Part shown: positions 26,568 through 34,790 of the stretch, piece by piece | Position numbering within the stretch: position 1 is the first letter of the stretch | How the letters are laid out: every line of letters begins with the position of its first letter | Notes under the pieces: generated by a model | The model's database searches: none | Seen by the model: only the letters and a program-made list of their open reading frames with translations | What the model was told of the DNA's origin: nothing | Source: Epilithonimonas sp. JDS | GTDB lineage: Bacteria > Bacteroidota > Bacteroidia > Flavobacteriales > Weeksellaceae | Reading direction: 5' to 3' | NCBI RefSeq assembly: GCF_021261315.1 | Contig: NZ_JAJSAX010000001.1 | Span: 496,001 to 560,000 of the forward strand | DNA length: 64,000 nt | Program-made: the position numbers and the translations under genes

Positions 26568-26875
26568 TGATGAGCGAAAGAATTTCCATCAAAGAAGTCA
26601 TCCAAATCTATAAAATTGACGACCAGTTCCTGAATGAACTGATAGCATCTGAATTGCTGCATCCGGAAACGGAAAACAGCATTCAATATATTATTTATGA
26701 AGAATTACCGCATTTGGAACGGTTTACAAACTGGCATTACGATTTGGAAATCAATCTTCCGGGAATCGAAATCATTTATAAACTTTTGAATCAAATGGAA
26801 GAATTGAGAATTGAAAACAAACGGTTATCCAAAATGTCCCAAGATTTTACAAATTGGGAAGACGCAGAGTTTTAG
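26567..26875 (+). CDS. CbpM-like modulator of CbpA
   Basis: This protein is about 102 residues. The ATG at 26567 overlaps the CbpA stop, and a second ATG at 26570 is equally possible. It has the MerR-like helical start (ISIKEVIQIYKID) and the LPHLERFTNWHYDLEINLPGI segment typical of CbpM, and it ends in coiled-coil-like helices. CbpM binds the J domain of CbpA and restrains it. It ends 4 nt inside the convergent lipoprotein gene. Confidence 0.85.
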   Translation: MMSERISIKEVIQIYKIDDQFLNELIASELLHPETENSIQYIIYEELPHLERFTNWHYDLEINLPGIEIIYKLLNQMEELRIENKRLSKMSQDFTNWEDAEF

Positions 26876-27483
26876 ACTGTCCATTGGTTATTACAAATCG
26901 AAACCAAATAGTACTGATTATCAACTTTTTCGAAAACCAAAATCAGACTATTCCAATCCATATAAGAATATTCTACTGTCCCGGCCAGGTAATTTTCAAC
27001 AGTTACCGCGTCGGGATATTTTTCTTTGACATTATTCAGGCTATTTCCTTTACCTTCAAAATTATTGTAGTTGATTTTTGATTTGCTGAAATCTTTTTTG
27101 AAAACCCAATCTTCTAAATAATCTTTTATTGACACAATGTAAATTGCGCCGGAACCATCTTTGTGACCAAAAGTAAATTTCTCATCAGAATCAACATAAT
27201 TTTCGAAATCGGTTTTTGAGAAACTTTTATCCTTGTCGGAAACAAAACTGTACATCGAAAAGTGAATTCCTTTTTCTGAATGAATATACTTCGAAAGCTT
27301 CGCGTAATCCTTATTTTTCAGAAGCTCAACGATTTCTTTATTAAGATTCATAATCGTTTTCTCTTCCGAATCTGCTTTTTCAGATGGAAGTTCTGTTTTT
27401 GTTTTTGAAATAATAGCTTGATTCGGATCGACTTTATTACAGCCAATCAGAATTAACGACAATAAAAAGGCATTGATTTTCAT
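26872..27483 (-). CDS. lipoprotein of unknown function
   Basis: This 203-residue protein has a short lipoprotein signal, MKINAFLLSLILIGCNK, with the cysteine at residue 15. The mature part has no family I recognise. The first third is helical (IMNLNKEIVELLKNKDYAKLSKYIH) and resembles the start of NTF2-like or lipoprotein stress domains. The C-terminal third contains NSLILVFEKVDNQYYLVSI. It converges on the CbpM gene with a 4-nt overlap and shares a 66-nt upstream region with the YpdA gene. No function is proposed. Confidence 0.7.
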   Translation of the reverse strand: MKINAFLLSLILIGCNKVDPNQAIISKTKTELPSEKADSEEKTIMNLNKEIVELLKNKDYAKLSKYIHSEKGIHFSMYSFVSDKDKSFSKTDFENYVDSDEKFTFGHKDGSGAIYIVSIKDYLEDWVFKKDFSKSKINYNNFEGKGNSLNNVKEKYPDAVTVENYLAGTVEYSYMDWNSLILVFEKVDNQYYLVSICNNQWTV

Positions 27484-27538
27484 AATTGAATTTTATCAAA
27501 ATAATTGCCATAAATATACAATCAAAATTTAATCTTCG

Positions 27539-27546
27539 TAAATTTG
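27539..27546 (+). promoter_or_regulatory. -7 element TAAATTTG for ypdA, probably leaderless
   Basis: TAAATTTG ends 3 nt before the preferred ATG (27550). A TTG-initiated frame at 27544 would start inside this element. A start site about 7 nt downstream would fall at the ATG, implying a leaderless mRNA. Confidence 0.55.
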
Positions 27547-27549
27547 GGT

Positions 27550-28512
27550 ATGGAATTATACGATGTTCTTATTGTCGGCGGCGGTCCGATTGGTTTGGCA
27601 AGCGCACTGGAAGCCAAAAAAAATAATTTAAAATATATCATTATAGAGAAAGGAACAGTTGCGAACAGCCTTTACAACTATCCTTTGTATATGACATTTT
27701 TCTCGACGGCGGATCGTTTGGAAATCGACGAAATTCCGTTTATCACCACCAAACCAAAACCCGGCAGACAAGACGCCCTTGAATATTACCAAGGTATTGC
27801 ACGTCAAAAAGAACTTAATATCAGACCGTATGAGAAAGTTCTGAATATTGAGAAATCAACTTTTTTCCAGGTCGAGACGAGTAAACACATTTACTTTGCT
27901 AAAAATGTCATCATCGCCACAGGTTTCTATGATATTCCAAATATGATGGACATTCCGGGCGAAGATTTGCCTAAGGTTAAACATTACTACACAGAACCTT
28001 ATCCTTACGCTTTTCAAAATGTTGTGGTTATTGGATCGAGCAATTCATCCGTTGATGCCGCTTTGGAAATCTACAGAAAAGGCGGAAACGTCACGATGAT
28101 TGTCCGTAAAAATGAAATCTCAAAAAGCGTCAAATATTGGGTCAAACCAGACATTGAAAACCGAATCAAAGAAGGCAGCATCAAAGCTTTTTTCGGCGCT
28201 GAACTCTTGGAAGTGAAAGAACATTCCGTCATCTTCAAAACAGAAACTGGCGAAATCAAAGAAATCGAAAATGACTTCGTGCTCGCAATGACAGGCTATC
28301 TGCCCGATTTTAATTTCCTCCAAAACATCGGTATCGATTTACAAAACGATTGTCTTAATCCGAGTTACAACCCAAATACAATGGAAAGCAATATCGAAGG
28401 AATTTATCTCGCAGGCGTCGTTTGCGGTGGGAAAGATACGCATCTTTGGTTTATCGAGAATTCCAGAATCCACGCTAAACAAATCATCAAAAACATAATT
28501 GATAAAGCATAA
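27550..28512 (+). CDS. ypdA: YpdA-family putative bacillithiol disulfide reductase
   Basis: Counting from ATG 27550, this is a 320-residue FAD/NADPH protein: MELYDVLIVGGGPIGLAS at the start, ATGFYDIPNMMDIPGEDLP in the middle, GSSNSSVDAALEIYRKGG as the second nucleotide motif, and LAGVVCGGKDTHLWFIENS at the end. The last motif, with Cys and no CxxC redox pair, is the YpdA signature. YpdA reduces bacillithiol disulfide, the low-molecular-weight thiol system of Firmicutes and Bacteroidota. A longer start at TTG 27544 is unlikely. Confidence 0.88.
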   Translation: MELYDVLIVGGGPIGLASALEAKKNNLKYIIIEKGTVANSLYNYPLYMTFFSTADRLEIDEIPFITTKPKPGRQDALEYYQGIARQKELNIRPYEKVLNIEKSTFFQVETSKHIYFAKNVIIATGFYDIPNMMDIPGEDLPKVKHYYTEPYPYAFQNVVVIGSSNSSVDAALEIYRKGGNVTMIVRKNEISKSVKYWVKPDIENRIKEGSIKAFFGAELLEVKEHSVIFKTETGEIKEIENDFVLAMTGYLPDFNFLQNIGIDLQNDCLNPSYNPNTMESNIEGIYLAGVVCGGKDTHLWFIENSRIHAKQIIKNIIDKA

Positions 28513-28628
28513 ATGATTATTGATGATTATAATTAAACTTTCATCAATTATAATTCAATACTCATTTTAATTCCCAAATGGTACTCTTTTTGTTTATATT
28601 CAGGCTGAAAAAAAACACTAAGAATCCT

Positions 28629-29657
28629 ATGAAAATTAAAAACTTACTTCCTTTATTTATTGCCTCGAGCTTAATTTTGGTTCAATGTAAAAAGGACGAA
28701 AATGTGCCTTCCGAGAAAAAAGACAATCCCATCACGGACATTTTGGGTTCCGATGACAAAAAAGAGGAAGAGAAAAAAGAAGACGAAAAACCAAAAGTTC
28801 CGGACGTTGTGATTCCAAGAAAAGATTTCGGATTTTTCCCTTGGGTTTACAAAAACACCGATTCAGTTTCTCAAAAAAACAAAAAAGAATTTACAGGCAA
28901 AGCACTCTACACCATCCTTGCGCTCAATCGCTTGGACAGAGCCAACATCGGTGCCGCCGACACATTGGTAGTTCCCGCAAAAATTGAGGATGACTTCCTG
29001 ATATATTCACCATTTCCAGGTCACGTAACGAGTTTGGAAAATGTTAAAAAATTCGTGTTCTTCTCCTACCCGATTCAGGCGTACGGCGTTTATGAGTACG
29101 GAAACATCGTGAAATGGGGACCAACCAGTATGGGCAAAAAAGCCACCAAGACCAAAACAGGTTTGATGTTTGCCAACTGGAAAAAAGAAGTCGCTATCTC
29201 CACCGTCAGCGATGAGTGGAAACTGCGATGGAACGTCAACGTTGCCAATTTCGACGGCATCGGCTGGCATCAGTACGCAATGCCGGGCTATCCTGCATCG
29301 CATTCCTGCCTCAGAATGTTGGAGGAAGACGCCAAATGGATGTACACTTGGGTAGACACTTGGGTCTTGAACAAAGGCGGCGTGAGCACCAGAGCCAAAG
29401 GAACACCGCTGATTGTTTACGGCGATTATCCGTGGGGCAAAAGACGTCCGTGGAAAAAACTTCTAGACTCTCCGGAAGCCAACAACATTTCCGAAGACGA
29501 AATGAACAAAATCATAGAACCTCATCTTGCGACCATTATGAAAGAGCAGGAAAACAGAGACGTTGTGATCCAACAGGTTGAAGCAGAGAAAAAAGCAAAA
29601 GCAGATTCTATCGCAAACTTAAAAAGCCAGACACAGCTTTCAGCAAATATGAATTAA
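28629..29657 (+). CDS. L,D-transpeptidase (YkuD-type) lipoprotein
   Basis: Counting from ATG 28629, this 342-residue protein has a lipoprotein signal ending LVQC (Cys20), followed by a Lys/Glu/Asp-rich linker (KKEEEKKEDEKPKVPD). The catalytic segment is HQYAMPGYPASHSCLRML, which contains the YkuD SHSC(L)R motif and an upstream His. Such enzymes form 3-3 cross-links in peptidoglycan or attach outer-membrane proteins. The C-terminal helical tail is Lys/Glu-rich. An ATG at 28578 lies ahead of the signal peptide and is rejected. Confidence 0.85.
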   Translation: MKIKNLLPLFIASSLILVQCKKDENVPSEKKDNPITDILGSDDKKEEEKKEDEKPKVPDVVIPRKDFGFFPWVYKNTDSVSQKNKKEFTGKALYTILALNRLDRANIGAADTLVVPAKIEDDFLIYSPFPGHVTSLENVKKFVFFSYPIQAYGVYEYGNIVKWGPTSMGKKATKTKTGLMFANWKKEVAISTVSDEWKLRWNVNVANFDGIGWHQYAMPGYPASHSCLRMLEEDAKWMYTWVDTWVLNKGGVSTRAKGTPLIVYGDYPWGKRRPWKKLLDSPEANNISEDEMNKIIEPHLATIMKEQENRDVVIQQVEAEKKAKADSIANLKSQTQLSANMN

Positions 29658-29772
29658 GTTTTTTAGGAGCTTAATCCCGCTATCCGCTATATCTTTTTTG
29701 TCCTTGACGATTTGTCATCAAATAGAAATTTTCGGAAAGACAAAAAAGGATGCCGCTACTATCGGGGCTATG
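29658..29772 (-). repeat. dispersed structured element, subfamily B, copy 2 (inverted)
   Basis: On the minus strand it reads CATAGCCCCGATAGTAGCGG, then CATCCTTTTTTGTC. It ends GATATAGCGGATAGCGGG...AGCTCCTAAAAAA immediately against the L,D-transpeptidase stop codon. The interior has TTTTTTGTC/GACAAAAAA arms. Ends and layout match copies at 25429 and 41271. Confidence 0.7.
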
Positions 29773-29813
29773 GGATTGGTCTTCAAAACAAGATTTGTCA
29801 TTCAAATAAAACA

Positions 29814-29847
29814 AAAACCCTTTCAAATTAATGTTTGAAAGGGTTTT
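29814..29847. terminator. bidirectional terminator
   Basis: AAAACCCTTTCAAA (29814-29827) and TTTGAAAGGGTTTT (29834-29847) form a 14-bp perfect stem with a 6-nt loop, between convergent transpeptidase and aldehyde dehydrogenase genes. Confidence 0.88.
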
Positions 29848-29856
29848 CTTATAGTT

Positions 29857-29878
29857 GACACGCCGAGCGGAGTCGAAG
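29857..29878 (-). repeat. dispersed CTTCGACTCCGCTC repeat, inverted copy
   Basis: On the minus strand it reads CTTCGACTCCGCTCGGCGTGTC, matching the family at 2375-2396 over its first 14 bases. It lies 18 nt beyond the aldehyde dehydrogenase stop codon. Confidence 0.55.
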
Positions 29879-29895
29879 CGCTTTCTACTTAGTAT

Positions 29896-31185
29896 TTAAA
29901 TATTCCCGACCACCGTTTTGATTTGCGTAAATTCCTTGATGGCGTGCAAAGACAACTCAACGCCGTAACCAGAGGATTTTGCACCGCCAAAAGGAAGTCT
30001 TGCGTCAGAACTTGTAGATTTGTTGATAGAAACCGTTCCAGATTCAAGGTTTTCTATAAAGAACTGGGCACGTTTCTTATCTTTCGTCCAAACCGAATTT
30101 CCCAATCCAAACGGAATGTCATTCGCCAGTTTCAGAATCTCCTCATCATCTTTCCCAACCATCAGCATTGCCAAAGGCCCGAATAACTCTTCCTGCAAAA
30201 TCGGATTGCCTTCTTTCACCAAGATGATTCCGGGACGAAACTCACTTTCCGAAATACGTTCCAAGGCCAAAACCACTTCTGCCCCATTTCTCAACGCTTT
30301 TTTATACTGACTTTCCAGTTCGTCCGCCAAATCCGGTCTTGCCATTTTGCTCAGCTTAGTCTCCATTTTGAAAGGATCCGCCGGCTGATAAGAATTAAAT
30401 TCCGCTACGAATTTCGGAACGAAATCTTTCTCCACTTTTTGATGCACGATGAATCGTTTTGCCGCATTACAAACCTGACCTGTATTTTGAAGTTTTCCGC
30501 TTGGTGCTTCTGTTGCTGCTTTTTCTACATCTGCATCGTCCAAAACGATGTAAGCATCACTTCCGCCCAATTCCAGAACAGATTTTTTGATATTTTTCCC
30601 AGCAAGTGCCGCCACGTTTGCACCTGCTTTTTCGCTTCCAGTCAAGCTTACACCTCTTACATATGGATTTTCCAGAATCTCTTTGATTTCTTCGTGACCG
30701 ATTCTCAGATTTTGGAAAATGTATTCTGGGAAACCTGCATCTTTGAAAACTTTTTGTACTGCATCGCCGCTTTCGAAGCAGATGGAAGCGTGTTTCAGCA
30801 AGATTACATTTCCTGCCAAAATCGCGGGAACTGCAAATCTTAGAACTTGCCAGAACGGGAAATTCCAAGGCATCACGCCTAGAATAATTCCCAATGCATC
30901 GTAATGAACTTCAGAAACATCGAATTCTGTTTTGATTTTTTCTGGTTTAAGAACGTTTTCTGCTTTTGCATAATATCTTATCATTCCCGCACTTTTTTCG
31001 ATTTCTGCAATGGACTGCGAAATCGGTTTGTGCATTTCTGTGGTGATGAGTTTTGCGAATTTTTCTTTGTCTTTTTCCAGAACGTCAGCAAGTTTCAGAA
31101 GTAAAGTTTGTCTTTCTGTGAACGGTACTTTTTTCCATTCCAGGAAAGTTTTCTGTGCTGAATTTATATGGTTTGATAGATTCAT
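29896..31185 (-). CDS. NAD(P)-dependent aldehyde dehydrogenase, Sad/YneI-like (succinate-semialdehyde type)
   Basis: This 429-residue protein has the catalytic Glu205 in LELGGSDAY, catalytic Cys239 in NTGQVCNAAKRF and PWNFPFWQVLRFAVP, all close to E. coli Sad. The C-terminus is FGGAKSSGYG followed by ELSLHAIKEFTQIK. The N-terminus lacks about 25-30 residues that precede AQKTF-type helices in longer relatives, but the fold core appears complete. It would oxidise succinate semialdehyde or a related short aldehyde. It is monocistronic. Confidence 0.85.
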   Translation of the reverse strand: MNLSNHINSAQKTFLEWKKVPFTERQTLLLKLADVLEKDKEKFAKLITTEMHKPISQSIAEIEKSAGMIRYYAKAENVLKPEKIKTEFDVSEVHYDALGIILGVMPWNFPFWQVLRFAVPAILAGNVILLKHASICFESGDAVQKVFKDAGFPEYIFQNLRIGHEEIKEILENPYVRGVSLTGSEKAGANVAALAGKNIKKSVLELGGSDAYIVLDDADVEKAATEAPSGKLQNTGQVCNAAKRFIVHQKVEKDFVPKFVAEFNSYQPADPFKMETKLSKMARPDLADELESQYKKALRNGAEVVLALERISESEFRPGIILVKEGNPILQEELFGPLAMLMVGKDDEEILKLANDIPFGLGNSVWTKDKKRAQFFIENLESGTVSINKSTSSDARLPFGGAKSSGYGVELSLHAIKEFTQIKTVVGNI

Positions 31186-31508
31186 TTTGAAATATTTTTT
31201 GTCTAATTAGGCTGCAGTAATTGTACCACTTTTTTGAATTGCTAAATGTACAAAGTTGCTCATCAACCGAAAACCTGATTTTATACTTTTTATAAATTCA
31301 GGTATTAAATTTTATAAATAATGAAATCGGAGATTTGTAAAATGTTGTGATTCAGTTCCACTTAAAATCTATAAATATGAAATTATGGCTCAGACTTTTG
31401 AATTGTCAGATACGTTTCGAAACTGGGCCATCATCGCAGCCCGACTTGAACGGATCCCGATGTAAAATCGGGAGGGAGTGGAAGGCGGAAAAGCTGCCCC
31501 AAATAATT
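31186..31508. other. 323-nt gene-free interval with hairpin and structured element
   Basis: It includes an inverted repeat ACCTGA/TCAGGT extended by TTTAT/ATAAA (about 31273-31303) and a structured element of subfamily A (31436-31499). The remaining sequence is A+T-rich and non-coding, holding the upstream region of the aldehyde dehydrogenase gene. Confidence 0.55.
31436..31499 (+). repeat. dispersed structured element, subfamily A, copy 2
   Basis: It starts GCAGCCCGACTTGAACGGA, identical to the copy at 2516 over 19 bases, and ends GGGAGTGGAAGGCGGAAA followed by AGCTGCCCC. The interior is only a hairpin, CCCGATGTAAAATCGGG (31456-31472), which is the exact reverse complement of the core of the terminator at 51157-51173. 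Identical ends with an unrelated interior define the family. Confidence 0.75.
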
Positions 31509-32105
31509 TTACTTTTTCTTGTTGCTTCTGAAAAGTAAAACGGCGTTGAGGAATATCAACAGCAAATCTAAGGTGACCCAAATGCTGAGTTTGATGTTTT
31601 CATATTTCAGATCTTCAACTTTTTGGGATGCAATTGCGGACAATTTCTGGCTGTGGTTGATGTAATTTCGAACTTCGATGATTTTGTCCTCATTTTTGTT
31701 TGGAACTGCAACTTGTGAAAAATATACCAAATTTCCTTTTCCAATATAACCGACAACCCAAAACTCATCGGATTTCTGCATATTGAGATACTCGATCCGG
31801 AAATATTCCGGGCGGATCTGACCAACGTGTTTGGAACTGAATTTCTGATCATCAGGAACCTGATCCTGAATTCTGATGATGTAAAAATCTATCGGCTGTG
31901 GCAGATAATTGATAACCTGTACCGCCAGAGAGTTCTCCAAAAACTGAGAAACGCTCCTCTCCACAAACCAAAATGTGAAATAGGCAGCGGCAGAAATGGT
32001 AATAATTGTCCGAGCGACTTTGTTCCAAAAATTCCATTTTTCTCCTCGGGCAGCCGAAAGAAACAATGCAATAATGAGAAAAATGAGGATTAGAATGATT
32101 ATCAT
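31509..32105 (-). CDS. membrane protein of unknown function
   Basis: This 198-residue protein has a hydrophobic N-terminus (residues 1-18), a second hydrophobic segment near 30-48 and a C-terminal one near 170-192. Between these is a soluble stretch of about 110 residues containing DQVPDDQKFSSKHVGQIRPEYFRIEYL. No family was recognised. The basic RSNKKK end suggests a cytoplasmic C-terminus. Its 3' end lies next to the structured element at 31436. Confidence 0.65.
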   Translation of the reverse strand: MIIILILIFLIIALFLSAARGEKWNFWNKVARTIITISAAAYFTFWFVERSVSQFLENSLAVQVINYLPQPIDFYIIRIQDQVPDDQKFSSKHVGQIRPEYFRIEYLNMQKSDEFWVVGYIGKGNLVYFSQVAVPNKNEDKIIEVRNYINHSQKLSAIASQKVEDLKYENIKLSIWVTLDLLLIFLNAVLLFRSNKKK

Positions 32106-32133
32106 TGAAACAAAGATAATGGTTTCTCTTTAA

Positions 32134-32778
32134 TTAAAAAGTGACATTCCATTCTTTGTAGAATTCATCGAGAAACTGAAGCATAAACTGATGTCTGTGT
32201 TCGGCGATTTCTTTGGCTGTTTTGGTGTTCAAAAGATCTTTTAACAGCAGCAATTTTTCATAAAAATGATTGATTGTTGTTCCATTGGACTTTTTATAAT
32301 CTTCTTTGGATTGCGCCAATTTTGGTTCGATGTCCGGATGGTACATCAGATTGTTTTTGTAGCCGCCAAAGTTGAAAGTTCTAGCAATTCCGATCGCACC
32401 AATGGCATCCAAACGGTCTGCGTCCTGAACTATTTTCAGTTCCAAAGGCAGATCTTTCGGCGCGTCGTTTCTGTTTTTGAAGGACATATTTTCTATGATG
32501 AAAATGACCTTTTGTATAATTGCTGAATCGACGTTTTGTTCGGTCAGAAATTCGGTGACGATTTTCGTTGCCAAAGTTTCGTCGCCGTTGTGGAATTTTG
32601 GGTCTGCGATGTCATGCAAAAGTGCTGCTAATTCGATGATTAATTTGTCTCCGCCTTCTTTTTCCTGAATTTTTAAACTAAGTTTCCAAACACGTTCTAT
32701 ATGAAACCAGTCGTGACCGGATTCTGTGCCCTCTAATTTTTGTTTTACTAATTCTATAGTTTTGTTAATTAATTCCAT
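32134..32778 (-). CDS. HD-domain phosphohydrolase (YedJ-like)
   Basis: This 214-residue protein has the HD metal-binding pattern: H22 and H26 in GHDWFHIERVWKL, H55-D56 in LLHDIADPKF, and the later QDADRLDAIGAIGIARTF. The same set, including DADRLDAIGA, is found in YedJ/YpgQ-type hydrolases, which act on nucleotides or diphosphates. The exact substrate is not defined. It lies 28 nt upstream of the membrane protein gene on the same strand. Confidence 0.88.
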   Translation of the reverse strand: MELINKTIELVKQKLEGTESGHDWFHIERVWKLSLKIQEKEGGDKLIIELAALLHDIADPKFHNGDETLATKIVTEFLTEQNVDSAIIQKVIFIIENMSFKNRNDAPKDLPLELKIVQDADRLDAIGAIGIARTFNFGGYKNNLMYHPDIEPKLAQSKEDYKKSNGTTINHFYEKLLLLKDLLNTKTAKEIAEHRHQFMLQFLDEFYKEWNVTF

Positions 32779-32887
32779 ATTACTTTTTTAAACGCAAACT
32801 GCGCACTGATTTTTTTATTTAAATTGATAATATTTTAAGATTCGCAAGGACGTTTCATTCATCAAGAAAGAAATCATTTTCACCTTT

Positions 32888-33751
32888 TTAATCTTCTGAC
32901 TTCCGACCTCCAATTTCCAACTCCTCAAGAATAATATTCCAAAGTTTCCTGTTGTAGCTTCGGAAAAAGTTGATGTGTCCTATTTCGTTCTTTTCGGATT
33001 CGGACGTTTTTATTAACCGGTAAGTTGGTTTCATATTCGGGTAAGTGCCTTCCAAAAGCGATCGCACACCTTTTTCTGTGAGCCAGGCATCGTCTTCTGC
33101 TCTGATGACAAAAACCTTTTGAGTCAGGTCTTTCGAATAATCCTTCACCTTTTCTAACAACTTGTTGGTCGATTTTCTATTAAGAATAAGTGTCTGCCAA
33201 TCGAAAGCGCTTCCAGCGGGTAAACTCTCGCCCAAACCAAACCAATTTCCAGGGAAATAACCTAAAATTTTCGTCGACAACGGCTGTGCAATTCCAAAGC
33301 CAAGATAGGCTTCGATTTTTGTTTTAAACTTTAAATTTCCCACAAAAGCATTCTGAGTTCCTACGAAAACAAGTTCTTCAAACATTTTCGAATCTGCATT
33401 CATTCCCAAAATCAGTGCACCAAGCGAATGTCCGAGACAGAATTTCCGATAATCAGGAAAATTTATTATAATATAATTTGTAATTGCTCTGTAATCCACA
33501 GTTCCCCAAATTCTCATCGAAGCCTGGAAGCCTTTCATCTTTTTCGGTTTCGAAAGCCCAATTCCACGATAGTCATAAGTGATGACAGTGAAACCCTGCT
33601 CGGCAAAAAACTGCGCAAACGAAAAATAAATCTGCTGCTTAACACCCGTCGCCGAATTGATCAATAATAATTTATCGTTGGGATTTTGTGGTTCAAAAAG
33701 ATGGACAGACAAAGTGTAATTGTCACTTGTCAAAACATCGGTACTTTTCAT
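32888..33751 (-). CDS. alpha/beta hydrolase, serine aminopeptidase/lysophospholipase-like
   Basis: This 287-residue protein has the nucleophile elbow GHSLGA (Ser109), a candidate Asp in RAEDDAWLT and a candidate His in IGHINFF, giving a complete catalytic triad. The oxyanion region LINSATGVKQQIY and YDYRGIGLSKP fit the YheT/BAAT-like hydrolases. The substrate is unknown. It is single and flanked by gaps of about 110 and 56 nt. Confidence 0.78.
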   Translation of the reverse strand: MKSTDVLTSDNYTLSVHLFEPQNPNDKLLLINSATGVKQQIYFSFAQFFAEQGFTVITYDYRGIGLSKPKKMKGFQASMRIWGTVDYRAITNYIIINFPDYRKFCLGHSLGALILGMNADSKMFEELVFVGTQNAFVGNLKFKTKIEAYLGFGIAQPLSTKILGYFPGNWFGLGESLPAGSAFDWQTLILNRKSTNKLLEKVKDYSKDLTQKVFVIRAEDDAWLTEKGVRSLLEGTYPNMKPTYRLIKTSESEKNEIGHINFFRSYNRKLWNIILEELEIGGRKSED

Positions 33752-33807
33752 GAAAAGCGGTTAGATTTCAGTAAAAGTAGAAAATTTTGACCGGGTATTT
33801 TTAGCTT

Positions 33808-34716
33808 TTAATATGCAAGAGATATTAATTCTTTCATCTCGTTGAGATAAGGAAGACCTTTTTGAGAACCTCTGTAATCGGCTGCCTTCAACGCCACTTC
33901 GTTTCCAAATTTCACACAATCTTCGGTAGAATTTCCGTGAAGAAGAGCAATAGAAAATCCCGAAGTAAAAGCATCGCCCAATCCCATACTGTGCGCTTCT
34001 GTGCTTGGATTTTTACGGAAATATTTCATCTCTGAACCATCAAAATAACTGGTGCTGTTGGCGCCGTCTCTCACGAATAGTTTATTAGGAAGATGTTTCA
34101 TAATATCTTCATGATTACCTTCTCCAAAAATGATTTCCAGGTCTGTACTTTTGGCAACAATAAAAGTGGCGTAATCTATAACTTCTTGAGAAAGTCTGCT
34201 TGCAGGCGCTGCGTAGATTCCGATTTTTTTATTTAGTCTTTTGGCTTTTTGGAAAAGATATTCCACCGTTTTGGAAGGAATTTCCATCTGCGTCAAAATC
34301 AGATCTGCAGCTGCCAGGTATTTTTCAGCTTCATCAATATTGGATGAAGATAAATTATAATTGGCTGCAGGAACTACAACAATAGAGTTTCCTTCGTCCG
34401 ACGCTGTCACATAAGCCGTTCCAGTAGCTTCTTCCTCATCTTCGAAAACGTAAGCCACATTCACTTCTTCGTCATCCAAATTCCGCAAAACCTGCTGTCC
34501 ATAAGGATCCATTCCAACACAGCTTACAAGAGATGTATGCGCACCCAAACGGGAAGTTGCAATCGCCTGATTGGCGCCTTTCCCACCCAGATAACTCGAT
34601 AAATTTCTGGCAAGAACGGTTTTGTTTGCGGTAGGAATTACAGTAGTTTTCAGGATCAAATCTATGGAAGAACTTCCTACAACTACGATTTGCGGTTTTG
34701 TATTACTCAGTTTCAT
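33808..34716 (-). CDS. PfkB-family sugar kinase, ribokinase-like
   Basis: Counting from the ATG at 34716 (MKLSNTKPQ), this is 302 residues; a longer start at 34746 is possible. The N-terminal sugar-binding motif SYLGGKGANQAIA matches ribokinase. The ATP/anion-hole signature is GLGDAF in place of the usual GAGDAF, keeping the catalytic Asp. It would phosphorylate ribose or a similar sugar with ATP. Alternatives are adenosine or other nucleoside kinases. It is monocistronic. Confidence 0.83.
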   Translation of the reverse strand: MKLSNTKPQIVVVGSSSIDLILKTTVIPTANKTVLARNLSSYLGGKGANQAIATSRLGAHTSLVSCVGMDPYGQQVLRNLDDEEVNVAYVFEDEEEATGTAYVTASDEGNSIVVVPAANYNLSSSNIDEAEKYLAAADLILTQMEIPSKTVEYLFQKAKRLNKKIGIYAAPASRLSQEVIDYATFIVAKSTDLEIIFGEGNHEDIMKHLPNKLFVRDGANSTSYFDGSEMKYFRKNPSTEAHSMGLGDAFTSGFSIALLHGNSTEDCVKFGNEVALKAADYRGSQKGLPYLNEMKELISLAY

Positions 34717-34790
34717 TTGCTGACGTTCATTGTTTTCAAAAGTCAAATGAAATCGATGATTTCGATTTCGGTAGAGGCTAAAGTAATAAT

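Noticed and set aside
28578-28628. upstream ATG for the L,D-transpeptidase
   Set aside because: It would put extra residues before the lipoprotein signal; the start at 28629 gives a normal lipobox.
29896-31185. aldehyde dehydrogenase as a truncated pseudogene
   Set aside because: It is shorter at the N-terminus than some relatives, but all catalytic residues and the oligomerisation end are present without frameshift.
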